Notes: generated by a model from the letters alone, not told the origin. A stretch of DNA of 64,000 nucleotides from Larix kaempferi (GCA_027924585.1 BSBM01000994.1:7261001-7325000); one strand, 5' to 3'. Numbered from the stretch's first letter, positions 23,078-35,199 are shown. Program-made: numbers and translations.

Positions 23078-24024
23078 TCATCTTCCTATCGCTTCTATTG
23101 CACACAATACAGTGCTCCCCTTGCCTTTATGCCCTCTTTCTAAGGTCTCATCATGTTGTGGACTGGGAACAACGCCTAGTTTCTGTCTAAGATATTCGAA
23201 CATGTTTCTTGGGAGAAGTTTTGTAAATATATCTTCAATCTGTTCTTTGGTGTCTACATATTCCAGTATGACAGTATTTTCAATGACCTGTTCTCTCATG
23301 AAATGGTATTTGATAGGAATCTGTTTAGTTTTGGAGTGCATAACATGATTTTTTGAAATGCTAATCACACTTGTTTTGTCACATAAAATTGGTCTGGGAT
23401 GATCAAGATTCACTTGGACATCCTTTAAGTTTTTTTTCATCCATAGAATTTGCGCACAACAGGTCACTGCTGTAATATATTTGGATCGTGCTATAGACAA
23501 TCCTACTAAGGGTTGTTTTTTGCTTATCCATCATACTAGGCAATTTCCTAGGAAAAATATAGCTCATCTTGTGCTTCTTTTGTCATCAATACTACCTTCC
23601 CAATCTGTGTCTGTATATGCTAATAAGTTCATATCATTACTTGGTGGATGCCACAATCCAAAGTTTAAGGCTCCTTTCAAATAGCTGGAGATCCTTTTTA
23701 TTGATTGGCCATGTGTTTCCTTAGGTGTTGTTTGAAATCTTGCAACCAATCCCACCACTTGCATTATGTCTAGTATTGAGGTTGTTACATATAATAAGTT
23801 TCCAATCATTTATATATAGATTTTTTGATCTAATGAGTCCTTTGTTTCATCCCTTTGCACAATTTGCAAATAGTGACCATAGGTGTACATACTGGTTTGC
23901 AATACTCCATATTGAATTTCTTTAACATTTCTTTCACATATTTGGTTTGAGAAATGAAGATACCATTATCAAGTTGAGATATTTGGAGTCTGAGAAAGAA
24001 AGTCAGTTCTCTAAGCATAGACAT
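23078..24024 (-). pseudogene. Copia RT C-terminus and RNase H (minus-strand element)
   Basis: Three frames carry the order expected after the RT catalytic part. 24024-23830 reads FFLRLQISQ, IFISQTKYVKEMLKKF and CTPM. 23809-23564 reads MIGNLLYVTTS, a degenerate VGLVARFQ block, LAYTDTDWEGSIDDKRST. 23500-23078 reads ARSKYITAV, ILWMKKNL, ILCDKTSVISISKNHVMHSKTK and FEYLRQKLGV. The first joins the RT frame by a frameshift at about 24,015; the others are separated by stops and by loss of a few residues around ISKKQ. Active-site acidic positions (TDTDW, SKYI in place of AEYI, CDKTS) show that the glutamate is replaced by lysine. Role: removal of genomic RNA during reverse transcription. Confidence 0.93.
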
Positions 24025-24778
24025 TTATATCCTTTTGCATGTCCTTACCAAATTGTTGACTCAAACTGTCATTATAACTTCCAAAAATGATATCATCTAC
24101 ATATACTTCAACAACAATCATATTTTCATGCTCAATTTTTCTGTATGGATTATTGTCTACATTACCCCTTTTGAAGACACATTGTTGCAGATACTTGTCT
24201 AATCTTGAATACCAAGCTCTAGGTTCTTGCTTGAGGCCATACAAATATTTCTTCAATATGCAAACATAGTATTTATTATCTGAAAGAGAGAATCCTTTTG
24301 GATGTTCTATGTACACGTCTTCTTCTATTTCTCCATTTAAAAATGTTGACTTTACATCCATTTGATATACAATGATATTTTTAGAACAAGTATAGGCCAA
24401 GAGAAACCTAATTGATTCCATTCTTGCTACAGGAGGGAAGGTTTCTTCAAAATCTATTCCTTCAATTTGGGCATATCCCTTGCATAGAAACCTTGCCTTA
24501 TTTCTATCTACTTGTCCTTCCTCATTAAGTTTGTTCCTGAATACCCATTTAGTGCCAGTGACATTTTTTGGGGGTCTTGGAACAAGTTCCCAGGTATTAT
24601 TATTTTCAATCTGGTTTAATTCTTCTTCCATAGATTTGGCCCAATGCTCATCAGTTCTAGCTTCCTCAAAACAATCTGGTTCTATTTCGGACAACAAGGA
24701 AAGATGAACCTCTTCAGCCATATTTTTGAAGTACCTCCTTCTAGTTCCTACACCAGCATTCTTATCTCTGCTAATCAA
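24011..24778 (-). pseudogene. Copia reverse transcriptase (minus-strand element)
   Basis: This 255-codon open frame contains the N-terminal and catalytic part of copia RT: EARTDEHWAKSMEEELNQIE, NNTWELVPRP, GTKWVFRNKL, FEETFPPVARMESIR, VYQMDVKSTFLNGEIEEDVY, LYGLKQEPRAWYSRLD and the catalytic YVDDIIFGS (YVDD codons at 24,103-24,092). All three catalytic aspartates (one in MDVK, two in YVDD) are present. Compared with the usual form, A is replaced by S in MDVKSTF and S by E in KQEPRAW. It ends by a frameshift into VYA and a stop. In its time it copied the element's RNA into DNA in virus-like particles. Confidence 0.96.
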
Positions 24779-24849
24779 ATCCTCAAAATGATTCTTTTGG
24801 ACATATCTGGAAGGGCACTTTTTATCTGGTCTCCATTCTTATGGTTCAC

Positions 24850-26170
24850 CTTGATATGTCTCATCTTGTGATTCTATTGCCTCTTCATTTTCAGGCAGTT
24901 CCTCAGATAATTGTTCAAATATTGAGTGGTCATCATCATCCTCTATTCATTTGTGTGTGAACCCTTCATCTACATTTAAATATGGACTTTTTACCATCTT
25001 CTATAGTCGTAAATTGTAGCACTTGTATGCTTTGATTCTGGTGGCATATCCAACAAAGATTCCTTCATCAGATCTGAAGTCAAATTTTCCCAAGTTTTCA
25101 TCATTTCTCTTGATATAACACTTGCTTCCAAACACTCTAAAATTCATGTCACTTTTTTCTATATATGAAATATATTAAGAAAGTGTATAGCTGTATGAAT
25201 AGAGTGAGTCCAAAAACATATCTAATAATTTTGAATCATTCAACGTTGTGGCCATTTCCTACACAGCTATGTTCTTCCTTTCTGCTACTCCATTTTGATG
25301 TGGAGTTCTGGCGACTGAGAACTGTCTTCTGATTCCATGTTTTTCACAGAAATATTTGAATTCATTTGAAGTGTATTCACCTCCATTGTTCGATCTTAAA
25401 CACTTAATCCTTAATTTAGTTTCATTCTCAATTGTTTCTTTAAAATTTTTGAAGTATTCAAATGTTTATAACTTCTTTTTAAGGAAGAAGACCCATTGCA
25501 TTCTAGTATAATCATCAATGAAGAGAAGGCAATATGACTCACCCTTTATCCCTTTGGTTCTCATTGGGTCACAGAGATCAATTTACACTAGATCCAATGG
25601 TTTTGTTGTAGAGTATTATTTTCTCTTAAAGCTTACTCTTGTTCGATTTCTGTGCAAGCAGTGTTTGCAAACAAAATTTAAGGGTTTCGTGATTTTTGGA
25701 ATATCTTTTATGAATTGTTTCTTACTGATTCCAACCAAATTATCAAAATTGATATGCCCCAATCTTCTGTGTCAGATCCAATTTTCATCTATTTTTCCCA
25801 TGCAACATTTTTCTTCCTTTCCTTTGTCTAGAATGTATCCATTATTAGTGGTTCTAGATGCCATTGAAACTAGTTTGTGTGTATCTTTGTTTCTTATTTT
25901 TCATTTTTCCGAATAAAAAAATAAGAGTATGTCCTTTCTCACACATTTGGCTTACATTGAGAATATTGTGCCTCATGTTTTCAATTAGTAAGACATTCTC
26001 TGCTTTGGTTCTGTTATTTCCAAAGCTTACTAAGCGTTTTCCTAGAATTTTGGCAGAGCCATTATCTCCAAAGTAGACATTGCCTCCTTTTTCTTCCCTA
26101 TATTTTAGGAAACTATATTTATTCCCTATCAAGTGTTTATAACAACCAATGTCAATGTACCATTGTCCCT
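24850..26170 (-). pseudogene. Copia protease and integrase (minus-strand element)
   Basis: The protease begins near 26,165 with WYIDIGCYKHLIGN; the active-site triad reads D-I-G (26,153-26,145) instead of D-S-G. ENMRHNILNVSQMCEKG is the gag-pre-integrase block. Integrase follows with an HHCC finger (HRRLGH at about 25,780-25,760 and CKHC at about 25,665), the first catalytic aspartate in DLCDP, FIDDYTRMQW (about 25,525-25,500) and HQNGVAERKN (catalytic E at 25,283-25,281), then FRVFGSKCY and the GKFD/FVGY block. In-frame stops include a TGA before HRRLGH and several TAG/TAA. The enzyme would cut the polyprotein and insert the cDNA into the genome. Confidence 0.92.
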
Positions 26171-26289
26171 TTTTATTTTATTTTATTTTTTCCCAAGATG
26201 CATCCTTCTTGATGGAGTTGGTCTTTGTGGAGTTCCGTAGAATCGATTTTACTAGGGATTATCTTGGTTTCATCCAATTGTACACATGG

Positions 26290-27060
26290 CGACTAATCTT
26301 TGTAGTCCTAACTATTATGACCATGGTTGTGACATTTATAGCATTCACCATCTAAATTCAGTGAGCCAAATGAATTGAAATTTTCTTTCGAGGTTTCAGT
26401 TGATCTTCTGATATTGTTTTGTCTAGGACTAGACTTATTACAAATGTTATCTCTTCTAGTATTTACATTTGCATGTGATTTGCAGTTTACTTCCTTATGA
26501 CAAAAAATATTACAAAAGTAGAAGTTTCCTAAAAAGAGAGTTTGATACCTTATTGGATGAGTTATTCTAAATTGTGTGATTCCAGTTTCCTTGTGGAGTG
26601 AATCCTCATCATTTTATTCAAACTTTGTATCTTTATTTGGAATAGAACTCTTGAGTGCATCCACAAAACTTCTTGCTTTTGTTTCACAGGTTGCATTTGA
26701 ACCTTCATAGCCTTGTTCTAAAAGAGTTATAGTGTTGTGTGTATTTTTTTGTCAAAAGTCCAAATGGATGTTGACCTTTTGTAATTCTCTTTTTAGAGAA
26801 GTGACCTTAGCCTCTAGCTTTTCACAGTTTCTTCCCTCTATTTCAACTTCCTTGTTGTGCCCGCTTCTAATCTGAATAATAGTTCTTGTAGATATTTGTT
26901 CTTCTTTCTTGATTTCTTCAGTTCTTCCAAGGCACTAATTAGCTCTCCTTCAAAATATACTTCAGCCATTCCTTCATCTTCCGAGTCAACATTTTTTAGG
27001 TCTTCTTCATTAGTATGAAGAGTTTTTCCCGCATATTCATACCCACACAGAGGCCTATCT
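26290..27060 (-). pseudogene. Copia gag with damaged zinc knuckle (minus-strand element)
   Basis: Reading down from 27,050: NEEDLKNVDSEDEGMAEVYF, a charged helix (ELISALEELKKSRKKNKYL) and, after several stops, the knuckle CYKCHNHGHNS followed by TAG and DY (26,343-26,302). The pattern is C-X2-C-X4-H-X4-Y, so the last cysteine has become tyrosine. Gag packages the RNA. More than eight stops lie between the helix and the knuckle, so this is the most eroded part of the element. Confidence 0.8.
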
Positions 27061-27090
27061 TCTAGTTGTTAAAATGTTACTAAAGATACC

Positions 27091-27105
27091 TAATCTGATA
27101 CTAAT
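27091..27105 (-). promoter_or_regulatory. Degenerate primer binding site, minus-strand copia
   Basis: On the minus strand ATTAGTATCAGATTA follows the LTR end CCAACA. It matches TGGTATCAGA apart from the first two bases. Confidence 0.7.
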
Positions 27106-28466
27106 TGTTGGATATCTTATTAATACTGAGAGGGGAGGTGAATCAATATTAAGAGAAGTTTTAAACAATTTTCACTTCTACCAAATTCAAACAGTACTTA
27201 TATTATGTATTCACCATAAACAATGTCATTCATCAACACATCCATAAGACACAGAACACAAAGATTTAACGTGGAAACCCAAACATGATAAAACCACAGA
27301 ATGCTTTCTTATATAATAAATATTACATTCAAAGGAAGCACCAACTTCCAAGATTTTCTAGCACTAACTGGAAGGAGGCTCCAACCCCCTGTTTTATAGG
27401 CTTCAACCTAAAGGAAGCACCAACTCCCTCATTTACCAGCACCAACTAGAATGAGGCACTAACAACCTCTTGATTTACGAGCTCCAACCTGAAGGAAGCT
27501 CCAACTCCCCGTCCTTGCCCCTTCCTACCACCCTGATATAACTGTAGAAGTTCTTCTTGTTGTTAGTTGATCTGTGCACACCTTATACTTGCTTTATTAC
27601 TTTCCTTTGTGCGCACCTACTATATGCTTTGATCTACACAACTCCTATACTTTGTCATCATTTACTCTCATACTTCACATCTCTGCTTCAGTATTACACA
27701 TTGTTTCTCATATTTCATATGCTTTTTTAATCTACGTGTTGTTCAGCATGTTTTTTTTCTGCGCATCTGGATATTCATCTGATTCTGCACATAGTCTACT
27801 ATACTTCTCTTCTATTCTTGCACATTTGTCTCATATACTATATCATCCTACACATCATCGTCTATACTACTCTTGTGTTCTTTTGCACTTGGATATTTTA
27901 TAGATCATGCTATTTCGGATCAACAATCCATTGATACCCCAATAATTTGAAGCTTTCTAATTTAGAATACTATCTCGTGTTCATCTTCAAGCTTACTTTT
28001 CACTCATCAACTTTGATTCTTATTTATATTCAACTTGTACAGACAATGTGTCCACAAGTTGGATGATAACATCCCTTCTTCCTTTCTTCATAGTCAAGCT
28101 TACTCAACCATCTACCACTTATCTTGATCTACCCAACTGAGGTATCATGACTTGTGGGTCTTCCATACACTAGTTCATTAGCATAGTAGGACTTGCACAC
28201 TTGGGAACCACTACTTGATGGATCTTGTTCCCTTGAAGTACCATTGCTTGGTGGGTCTTGCATACTTCTGAGACTTGCATAGATATTTTGATATACTTCT
28301 TCAAAGTGGCAAAAGACTATCATATCCAACCACCTCTTTTAAATCAACTTTAAAGTACCATGACTATATGGGATTAGGGACTTGTGCACATTGTTTTATG
28401 TACTTTTTCAAACTAGAACATGGATACTAAGTCCTCTTTGACATCAATGACAACCAAATTTCAACA
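27106..28466 (-). repeat. 5' LTR of the minus-strand copia element
   Basis: On the minus strand the block runs from TGTTGAAATTTGGTTGTC (28,466) to GATATCCAACA (27,106), 1,361 bp, with TGTTG...CAACA inverted ends. The inner end is fixed by the adjacent primer site; the outer end is my choice and less sure. A 40-bp tandem repeat (GGAAGCACCAAC and variants at 27334, 27374, 27413, 27453, 27494) lies near the inner end. No second copy of this LTR was found in the window. Confidence 0.6.
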
Positions 28467-28839
28467 ATACTTTATATCTTCTTTATGGATTTATTTAGAT
28501 GACAACCATCTACAAGCAATGCAAGAAAAACATGAGACTTACTGAAAATATACAATATAGTACATAACAAGTAATTAAAAAATTTCAAATATAATTTCTA
28601 CAATGAATTAAGAAAACAATTTATGCATGCAAAAAATCACTACTTACCTCATGTATTTTCCAATATAATATATAACTTGTTTGACATTGTTGTTGAAGTT
28701 GTCTAGGAGAGATAGAGGTAGAACATATTGTAACAATAAAATCGTTCCATTATTTTTTCTAAAAGTAGACAAAAAACACCAACAACATGCAATATACAAA
28801 TATAACACTATATAGACCATAATAATCACCTTCATGAAC
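28467..28839. other. Spacer between copia LTR and CACTA remnant
   Basis: AT-rich, no supported frame. It may be the intron-rich 3' part of the CACTA gene, but I cannot see any conserved block. Confidence 0.4.
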
Positions 28840-31450
28840 GTATGTCAATCATGCATTTTTACCCCCCCCCCCCCCCAAATCACCTTTCTTTGTTAAGTTA
28901 TTATTTATGTTCGAACAAAATCCTGTGGGAAATTTAATTTTTCCTATGACTTCTTTTACAACATTGCTTTGTTTCTCTGCTAATAACCATAAAACGGATA
29001 TTAAATTAATTTGGTCCCCATCGCTATTGAATTGAATGACATCTTTCATTGCATGATTGACTTCCTAAATGTCACTACAAAATTTGACGATTTTTTCTTT
29101 CTCACTCCTACCATCCAATGTTTTCCATAATGTTTCAATTACATTCCTTCCGATATGCATTGTATCAAACAAATGAACAATTTGTAGGTGCTCATAGTAG
29201 GGCAACCTACTAAATTGTCTGGGATAACTTGTCATTCCTCGTGGAAGCTCATTAATTCCTTGATCACGAGCTTCATGAAGCATAGTTACAAAAATTACAA
29301 GAATCATTGCCAATTACAACAGTAAGAAAAACACAATATAAAAAATAAATTCCAAACATTTTATATATGATGATAGATAGACAATTTGATCCATACCTTG
29401 ACAATTTCTATTATATTGCAGCTTACATAGGTGAGGTGTCATTCTTTGTGGTTTTAATGCAATCTCTTCTTTGCCATTGAAAATATGTTTTTTGGTAGTT
29501 CGATACCTATGATTCTTAGAGAGGAAGTTCCTATACCCATCAAACACCTCATTTCCTAAACTTTTTGAGCGATGAAATTTGATCTTAGGACCACAAACTT
29601 GACATGCCAATTTTCCCTTTGTTTGAAGACCTGCAAGAGATGGATTAACTATGTCAATTTTAATTATATATAATGAATGGTTTATTTAAAAAACATGCAT
29701 AATATAATAATCACCTTCATAAAATTAAATATTTCCATTAAATTCTATAATTACATACCAGAAAAGCGTGTTGGACCTGGTGCATCATGAATTGTCCATT
29801 CAAGCATTGCATGGAATTGAAATTGTCTTTTCCATATTGGTCTAGAGACATCAAACATAGTGATGCCATTCCATAGCTTTAGTAGCTTGTCGATAAGAGG
29901 CTCCATATAGACATTCATATATTTAACTTGGTAATTACCTAATTGATTTGAACATATATAGTACATAATTATTACAACCATTTTACACATATAAATATAT
30001 ATGAGTAAATGAAAAAAATATAAGACATTATGCAACAATTACAACATATGTGATGCCACTGCATTAATAAAAAAATTTGTAAACAAATACCTAGAACAAC
30101 CATTGCCAACATTATGTGCTCCCTATTTATTCACATTCGTGGAGGAATGTTATTGTTGATAATGAAAATAGGCCACCCAAAGTAAATAGATTTCATCTGT
30201 GTAAATGGATTGACACTGTCTGTGCTAATGAAATCCTACCATTGCAAGGTTCTTATTTAAAGTGTGGCCATTTTTCATCCATGTCTCTAAATGAAGAACC
30301 ATCTGCAGGCATTCGAAGAATGCCATCTTCACTTCTATTACGTGCATGGTAATCCATAAATTGTTCTATTATTTTGCACTTGAACAATCATTGCAAATGT
30401 GTAATAATGGGAATATAACGAAGAACCTTGCAAGGTACCTTTTTTGTTACTTGATTTGTTTGATATCTACTGATATGACATTATGGGCATTCCTTTTCAA
30501 ATTCATATTGTTTATGATATATAATATGATCATCAAGGCATGCATCAGTTGCATGACACTCAATTCCAATATATTTCATGATGGCACATAAATCTCGGTA
30601 TGTGAGTGGTAAAATGTTTGACGATGGTAACAAATATTCATCTATCAAGCTACAACAAAAAAAAACTAGTTAATATACAGAATATTAAGGGTACATAGTA
30701 AATCCTTATTAATTTTGCTGATTTTAACTAACAATAAAAATAGAGGAAAAAAGATAAACTTTATCATGATCTATATGTGATGAAATATATTACATGCCTT
30801 AACATCCATGTAACCGATGTGTTTGAAAAACCATTCATAACCTTCAATTTCATTATCAACAATATAGCAGAGAGAAGAGTTGTGGTGGATCCTTCATAAA
30901 GGGATTTGTATGCCTTGTCAAGTAGAAGTAAATCATGGACATCATCAAAGTCGTCATCTTGATCATCATCCATTCTATCATTAAATGTATCATTGATCAA
31001 TGTATTTTACCATCATCTTCAACTGTGTTATTAGCATGATCATCTTCTTCCATATGATCATTTACTTCTTCTTCAAAATTCGCTTCATGTTCCTCCTGCT
31101 CTTGTTCAATGACATTCTCCAGGTGATATTCCCTAGGGGGGATTTCCTTTATAATTACAACCAATCAAGAGATATTAGTGTATGTATATCAAATATTAAA
31201 GCGATATAAATACATTTACAAAAACAATCCATATAGAGACATATAATGAAAAACTTACCATGGACGATATTCATGTCCCCCTTCAACGTGTCCATTCTTT
31301 ATACAATGTATTTTAGATGATGTTATATTTATTCTTCTCATGTTAAAGTCCCTTCATTTACTATAAGGAAAATAGCATTTCTCATCCCCCTTTATTTTCA
31401 CTCCAGCCCACAATCTAGCAAGTAATTCTTGATTTTGTTCTAGAGGAATG
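28840..31450 (-). pseudogene. CACTA (En/Spm) transposase remnant
   Basis: Blocks typical of plant CACTA TNP2-type transposase (Transposase_21 followed by DUF4218) occur in order on the minus strand. Near 31,400-31,260 are a CRDF-like piece and HCIKNGHVEGG. At 31,000-30,764: LYEGSTTTLLSA, NGFSNTSVTWML. Near 30,330-30,120: ISTDSVNPFTQMKSIYFGWP. At 30,038-29,751: MEPLIDKLLKLWNGITMFD, LEWTIHDAPG. At 29,610-29,314: ACQVCGPKIKFHRSKSLGNE, HRYRTTKKHIFNGKEEI. At 29,313-29,065: HLFDTMHIGRNVIETLWKTL. Last, 29,049-28,880: VLWLLAEKQSNVVKEV, IKFPTGFCSNI. Introns and many stops separate them. The protein would bind CACTA ends in the nucleus. I see no CACTA terminal repeats. Confidence 0.88.
28862..28876. 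repeat. Poly(C) run of about 15
   Basis: An uninterrupted C homopolymer inside the DUF4218-like part of the CACTA remnant. On the coding strand it would give a glycine run. The exact length is uncertain because such runs are hard to sequence. Confidence 0.8.
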
Positions 31451-33320
31451 TTATGTGAGATTTTCCTTTACCAAGCTCAAGTGACGATTATTGATATTCT
31501 TAAAAAAGAAAGATCCACACTTCAACTATTTGTAATGATAGTAACAGATAAAATAATTATGGTTTTTTACATGAAACATAGTCCCTCAACCTTCGTAAAC
31601 TATCATTATTATAGCAAAAATGTCAAAATGTTTCGTACAGTTTATAAGTTTTTATAAAGCGATTTCCATTAGAGCTCTAACGAACGTAACCATATGACTG
31701 TTGGTGTAATAAATAAGGAGGTTGATTAAGTCAAAATAGAAATGGGATAATTATTATAATATCTACTAATTATGTCGAAAATATAGTGTATATTTTCCTG
31801 ACTGTCTACAGTTCGATGAACATTATACGAGTGTCATAAATCCGAGGATTGTAGGGAGCAAATTGCAAAAAAAAAAGAAATTTTCAAATTCACTAGTTAA
31901 TATCTGATGATACATCAAATTTTTTGGGTATCGTCAGATTATGCCATAGCATTTTGTGTTCAAATGTAGTTGTGTTAGAAAACAACTCAGAAAACATTTG
32001 GGAAGACAACATGGAAGGTTCCTTAGCAAAGGCCCACTCAAAATGATTTTTCTTAGTATAAATAAAGTGAAATATAGTTAGATAGTTGGAAAGTATCCTT
32101 AAAACATAAAGTGAAAGAGATAGGCTGGTAAGGCACTTGAATGAACAAACTGTGCAATTAGAAGAAACCAAAATCTAGTAAAAAGAGGACTCTTTTATAA
32201 GGGAAATTTGGAGAGGAAGCAAAGGCTAGTAGATTTTTTAGGGCACCTCTTGGATATTTTATGACTTGATTTTGGGATTTGACATATGTATAAAACGAAT
32301 GATATTTTTATTAAGATCTTGAGGTATATCAACATTGTATTCTCCTTGTAATTTTGTCTTTCTTATGTGAAATCCATCTCCATCCTCTATTCATGTAAAT
32401 TCTCTTGAGATAATAAAAGATTTGAGCAACAATCTTTCCACCATGTTTCTAGCATGGATATGAATGTATGATGAGTAGTATGTATGGAATAGAAATTTGA
32501 TTTTATGACCTTTGTCCCTTCATTGGTGTTCATCTATTAAATAGTAATTGATGTTTTCTATTGCTATTTAAATATATAGATGTCTAGGATACCATTTTTC
32601 TGTAATTATCAAGAATGATTTGCATTATGTTTAACTATTGAATTATTCATAAGCTTAGTGTGTTTTCTTCCACCCCGAATGTGTAATATTTTTCTAAATG
32701 GAACCTTACATACTTATTTTTTTCTAATACTTTCTCAATTCACCTTCACCTACATTTAATTGCTGAATATTCACCTCGAAATTCCTCTGGAGCAACTGAA
32801 GCACATATGTAGAATTGATCTATCAACTCCATATATACAATATTTCACACATAAACCATCAATATCATACCACAATAAATATTAAGCTCTAAATAATTAA
32901 TAATTGAGCCTCATTATGCCTTGGAATAGTCCAAATTTAGACTTGGAACATCTCAGGGGATAACATGAAAAATGGCGATGTTGCTGGGGAGGAGAGAAAT
33001 CAAATTTATTTTTCCATGGGCATGAAAATGATCATATTTGAATCAGATTAGTGAATAAGATTCAAACATTCAGTTGAACAGTTCACTTCGTGTCTCCATT
33101 TAAGAAAACTTGCATCTACTAAGGAACATGCTAGAGCAGATCCTACATAAGGATAACTTCAAATCCTTGAAGATCTAGAGAAGTTGGTAACCTATAGGAT
33201 CCATCACCAAAAGAAATATTCTTGAGTATCAGGTATCCTCAAAGAAATCCCACTATCCTTTCTTCTGGTCATGAAAATCAATAATCATCTACTTCTTTAA
33301 ATACTCCACGAGGCTCATAT
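31451..33320. other. No recognisable gene; possible leader or LTR of the following gypsy element
   Basis: Low-complexity AT-rich DNA without supported frames. It precedes the gypsy gag at 33.3 kb and may include that element's 5' LTR and leader, but I could not find a primer site or a second LTR copy to prove it. Confidence 0.4.
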
Positions 33321-33329
33321 TACACTCTT

Positions 33330-33790
33330 ACTACTCTTGTTGTCCCTCTAGTAGGCCCACAAAGCTATCCTTTATTTTCCTCTGCAGGTACTTCTCATTC
33401 TTTGTAATCAGAATCAAGAAAACAAAGAACTCCTATAACCCAGCAAGCGAAGGATACTATCGTGTAGCATTTAATAGCTGATGCATGAGGAAGAGGTGGG
33501 ACACCACCACCACCTGTAGTTAACCCAAGGGTAGAAGATAGGCATGGTCCACTCAACCTTCCAAATAATAACCATAATTTTCCTGATAACTACCTAAATT
33601 TGCTACCTAAGTTTGATTGGGAAAATGTACCTCAACCAAGGAACATATGGCCTCCTTTTAGGACATTACTGACAACCTTTTCATCAAACATAATGATGAC
33701 TTTACGAGCCTCTTTGTCCAAAACTTAGAAGGAGAAGCCAAAAAGTGGGTATATACTCTGAAGTATTGGAACACCAAGGACGCTGTTATT
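33330..33790 (+). pseudogene. Ty3/gypsy gag fragment, cut by the 9-kb LTR element
   Basis: One frame reads GTPPPPVVNPRVEDRHGPLN, NYLNLLPKFDWENVPQPRN; after a frameshift near 33,655 another reads DITDNLFIKHNDDFTSLFVQ and NLEGEAKKW. This is the Retrotrans_gag core (LPKF.GE, F.....F..H, LEG.A..W) of a plant gypsy element with a proline-rich N-terminus. At KW the frame passes into sequence that is identical to the 3' inner end of the inserted element. The matching protease part resumes at 42,783 in the same orientation, so the two sides probably belong to one host element with the rest of gag lost. Confidence 0.8.
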
Positions 33791-33805
33791 CCAAGGGGAG
33801 GGGAA
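33743..33805 (+). other. Stray copy of the element's polypurine-side inner end
   Basis: These 63 bp before the left LTR (AAGTGGGTATATACTCT to AAGGGGAGGGGAA) are nearly identical to 41,341-41,403, the stretch just inside the right LTR. An isolated insertion would not have this sequence on its left. It implies that the left LTR was itself once a right-hand LTR. Confidence 0.85.
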
Positions 33806-35185
33806 TGTCACATCCCCATCTTGACCGTATCACATTAAAAATGTAAATGATATAATATTGTTATAAAATCATGGTGAGGAGCTCAAGGACAAGGCCCCGC
33901 CATTGATTTATTGATGCGTATGGTTCGTGTGATAGCTAGGCACGTTGGAAATTCAAACATCATGTAAATATGCATTTTTAATGAAATACCCACAACTAGC
34001 TATGCAATGCAACAAAGAGATGGGGGCATGATTTTACAAGGAATTGGGAGGGAAACATTCAAACCCTTCAGCCAATAGAGTCAAGCCAAGTGTCAATGAG
34101 AGAATCCATCAAACCCTCAACTACCCATGTTGACTTTTGTACCCAATCATTGATTTCTCCCAAGAGTTGGTTGAGGTAGTTAATGCCTTGGGGAATGAGA
34201 AGTATGGCTGTCCAAATTCGAGTATGGGCAAGCCACCCTGCATGGGAAATCACGTTTTTCTTCTTGGGTAAGAAAAGAGCCATGAATTTCTCCCCCAAGC
34301 CATTATCCATCAACTAGTCTTCCTCCCTCATGAGTTTGTAGCCACCTGAGCATTTTCCTCCATGGTTTTTATGTGTTTACTTCTTTCTCAGCTGAGAGAA
34401 GGGCGTTTTTGTGTTATATACCAGTTGGGAAGAAAGAGGAAATCAATTTGGGGGTGTATAGAGTCTCTTTGGCCCACTGAATGCTGTTATATCTGTGGGA
34501 GAAATCGGTTTCTTCCCTATGGTCGAATTTCCTTCTCCCAATCCATTTTTGGGGTGCCCACGATTTGGGGAAAACCCATGGCCATATTATTTGTAAATCC
34601 CATTGTTTAAAATGTGTATCCATGCCCCATGTTTGTGCTTGCTATGTGAGAGAAGAGTATGTTGGGTATGGGTTATGGGTATCCATGGCTTTGGCTTGAG
34701 CTTGAGTGTAAGCCTCTAGGGTTCAAATGTAGCCTAATAAACCCAGCTGTGGACTGGCTTGGCTCAGATGAAATGATTAATTGGCTGTGAATGAGTGAAT
34801 GTCCCCTTTTCCTTGTAAGAATCATGCCCAGCTCGAGGGTGGCCTTCGGACGGACTCAGTATATGCCATCGAAGAGCCTACAGTTGGGTGGAACGTTGCA
34901 GTGACATAGCTAGTTGCTTGGGACAATTGTGAAAAGAAGATAAGTATCTAATGTGTATTTACTTTTGCAATGTTTAATTTGATGATTATTTTGATGTGAT
35001 GGATGAGCATTAATTGTGTGTGTGGATGAGTCTTAATTCCGCTGTGCATACTTGCTTGATTTGCATTTGCACACTCTTGTTCTATTCATATGATTCTAAT
35101 GAATATGGCTGAGATTATGTGAAATCCCCAGAGATTGACTTCACGTTCCCTTCCTTGCCTTGGAGAGATGGGTGGGTATGTGACA
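33806..35185 (+). repeat. Left LTR of the 9-kb element
   Basis: It begins TGTCACATCCCC and ends ATGTGACA. It contains the hairpin motif AACCCAG...CTGGCTTGGC at about 34,740-34,762. Small frames on both strands are shadows and differ between the two LTR copies. Confidence 0.93.
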
Positions 35186-35187
35186 GA

Positions 35188-35199
35188 TGGTATCAGAGC
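35188..35199 (+). promoter_or_regulatory. Primer binding site of the 9-kb element
   Basis: TGGTATCAGAGC, an exact match to the usual initiator Met-tRNA primer site, two bases after the LTR. Confidence 0.93.

Noticed and set aside
27574-27903. 109-codon hydrophobic plus frame, possible membrane protein
   Set aside because: It lies inside the minus-strand copia LTR; hydrophobicity comes from T-rich sequence and no homologous block is seen.
28862-28876. Poly(C) run as a boundary between two elements
   Set aside because: CACTA-type coding blocks can be read on the plus-coordinate side up to it and the run falls in the expected linker, so it is more likely a homopolymer expansion within the remnant.
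33806-34700. Pairs of small open frames present in both LTRs of the 9-kb element (for example 34,362-34,610 and 41,959-42,207)
   Set aside because: They are shared only because the LTRs are duplicates; frames on both strands are open at once and the sequences do not look like a known protein.
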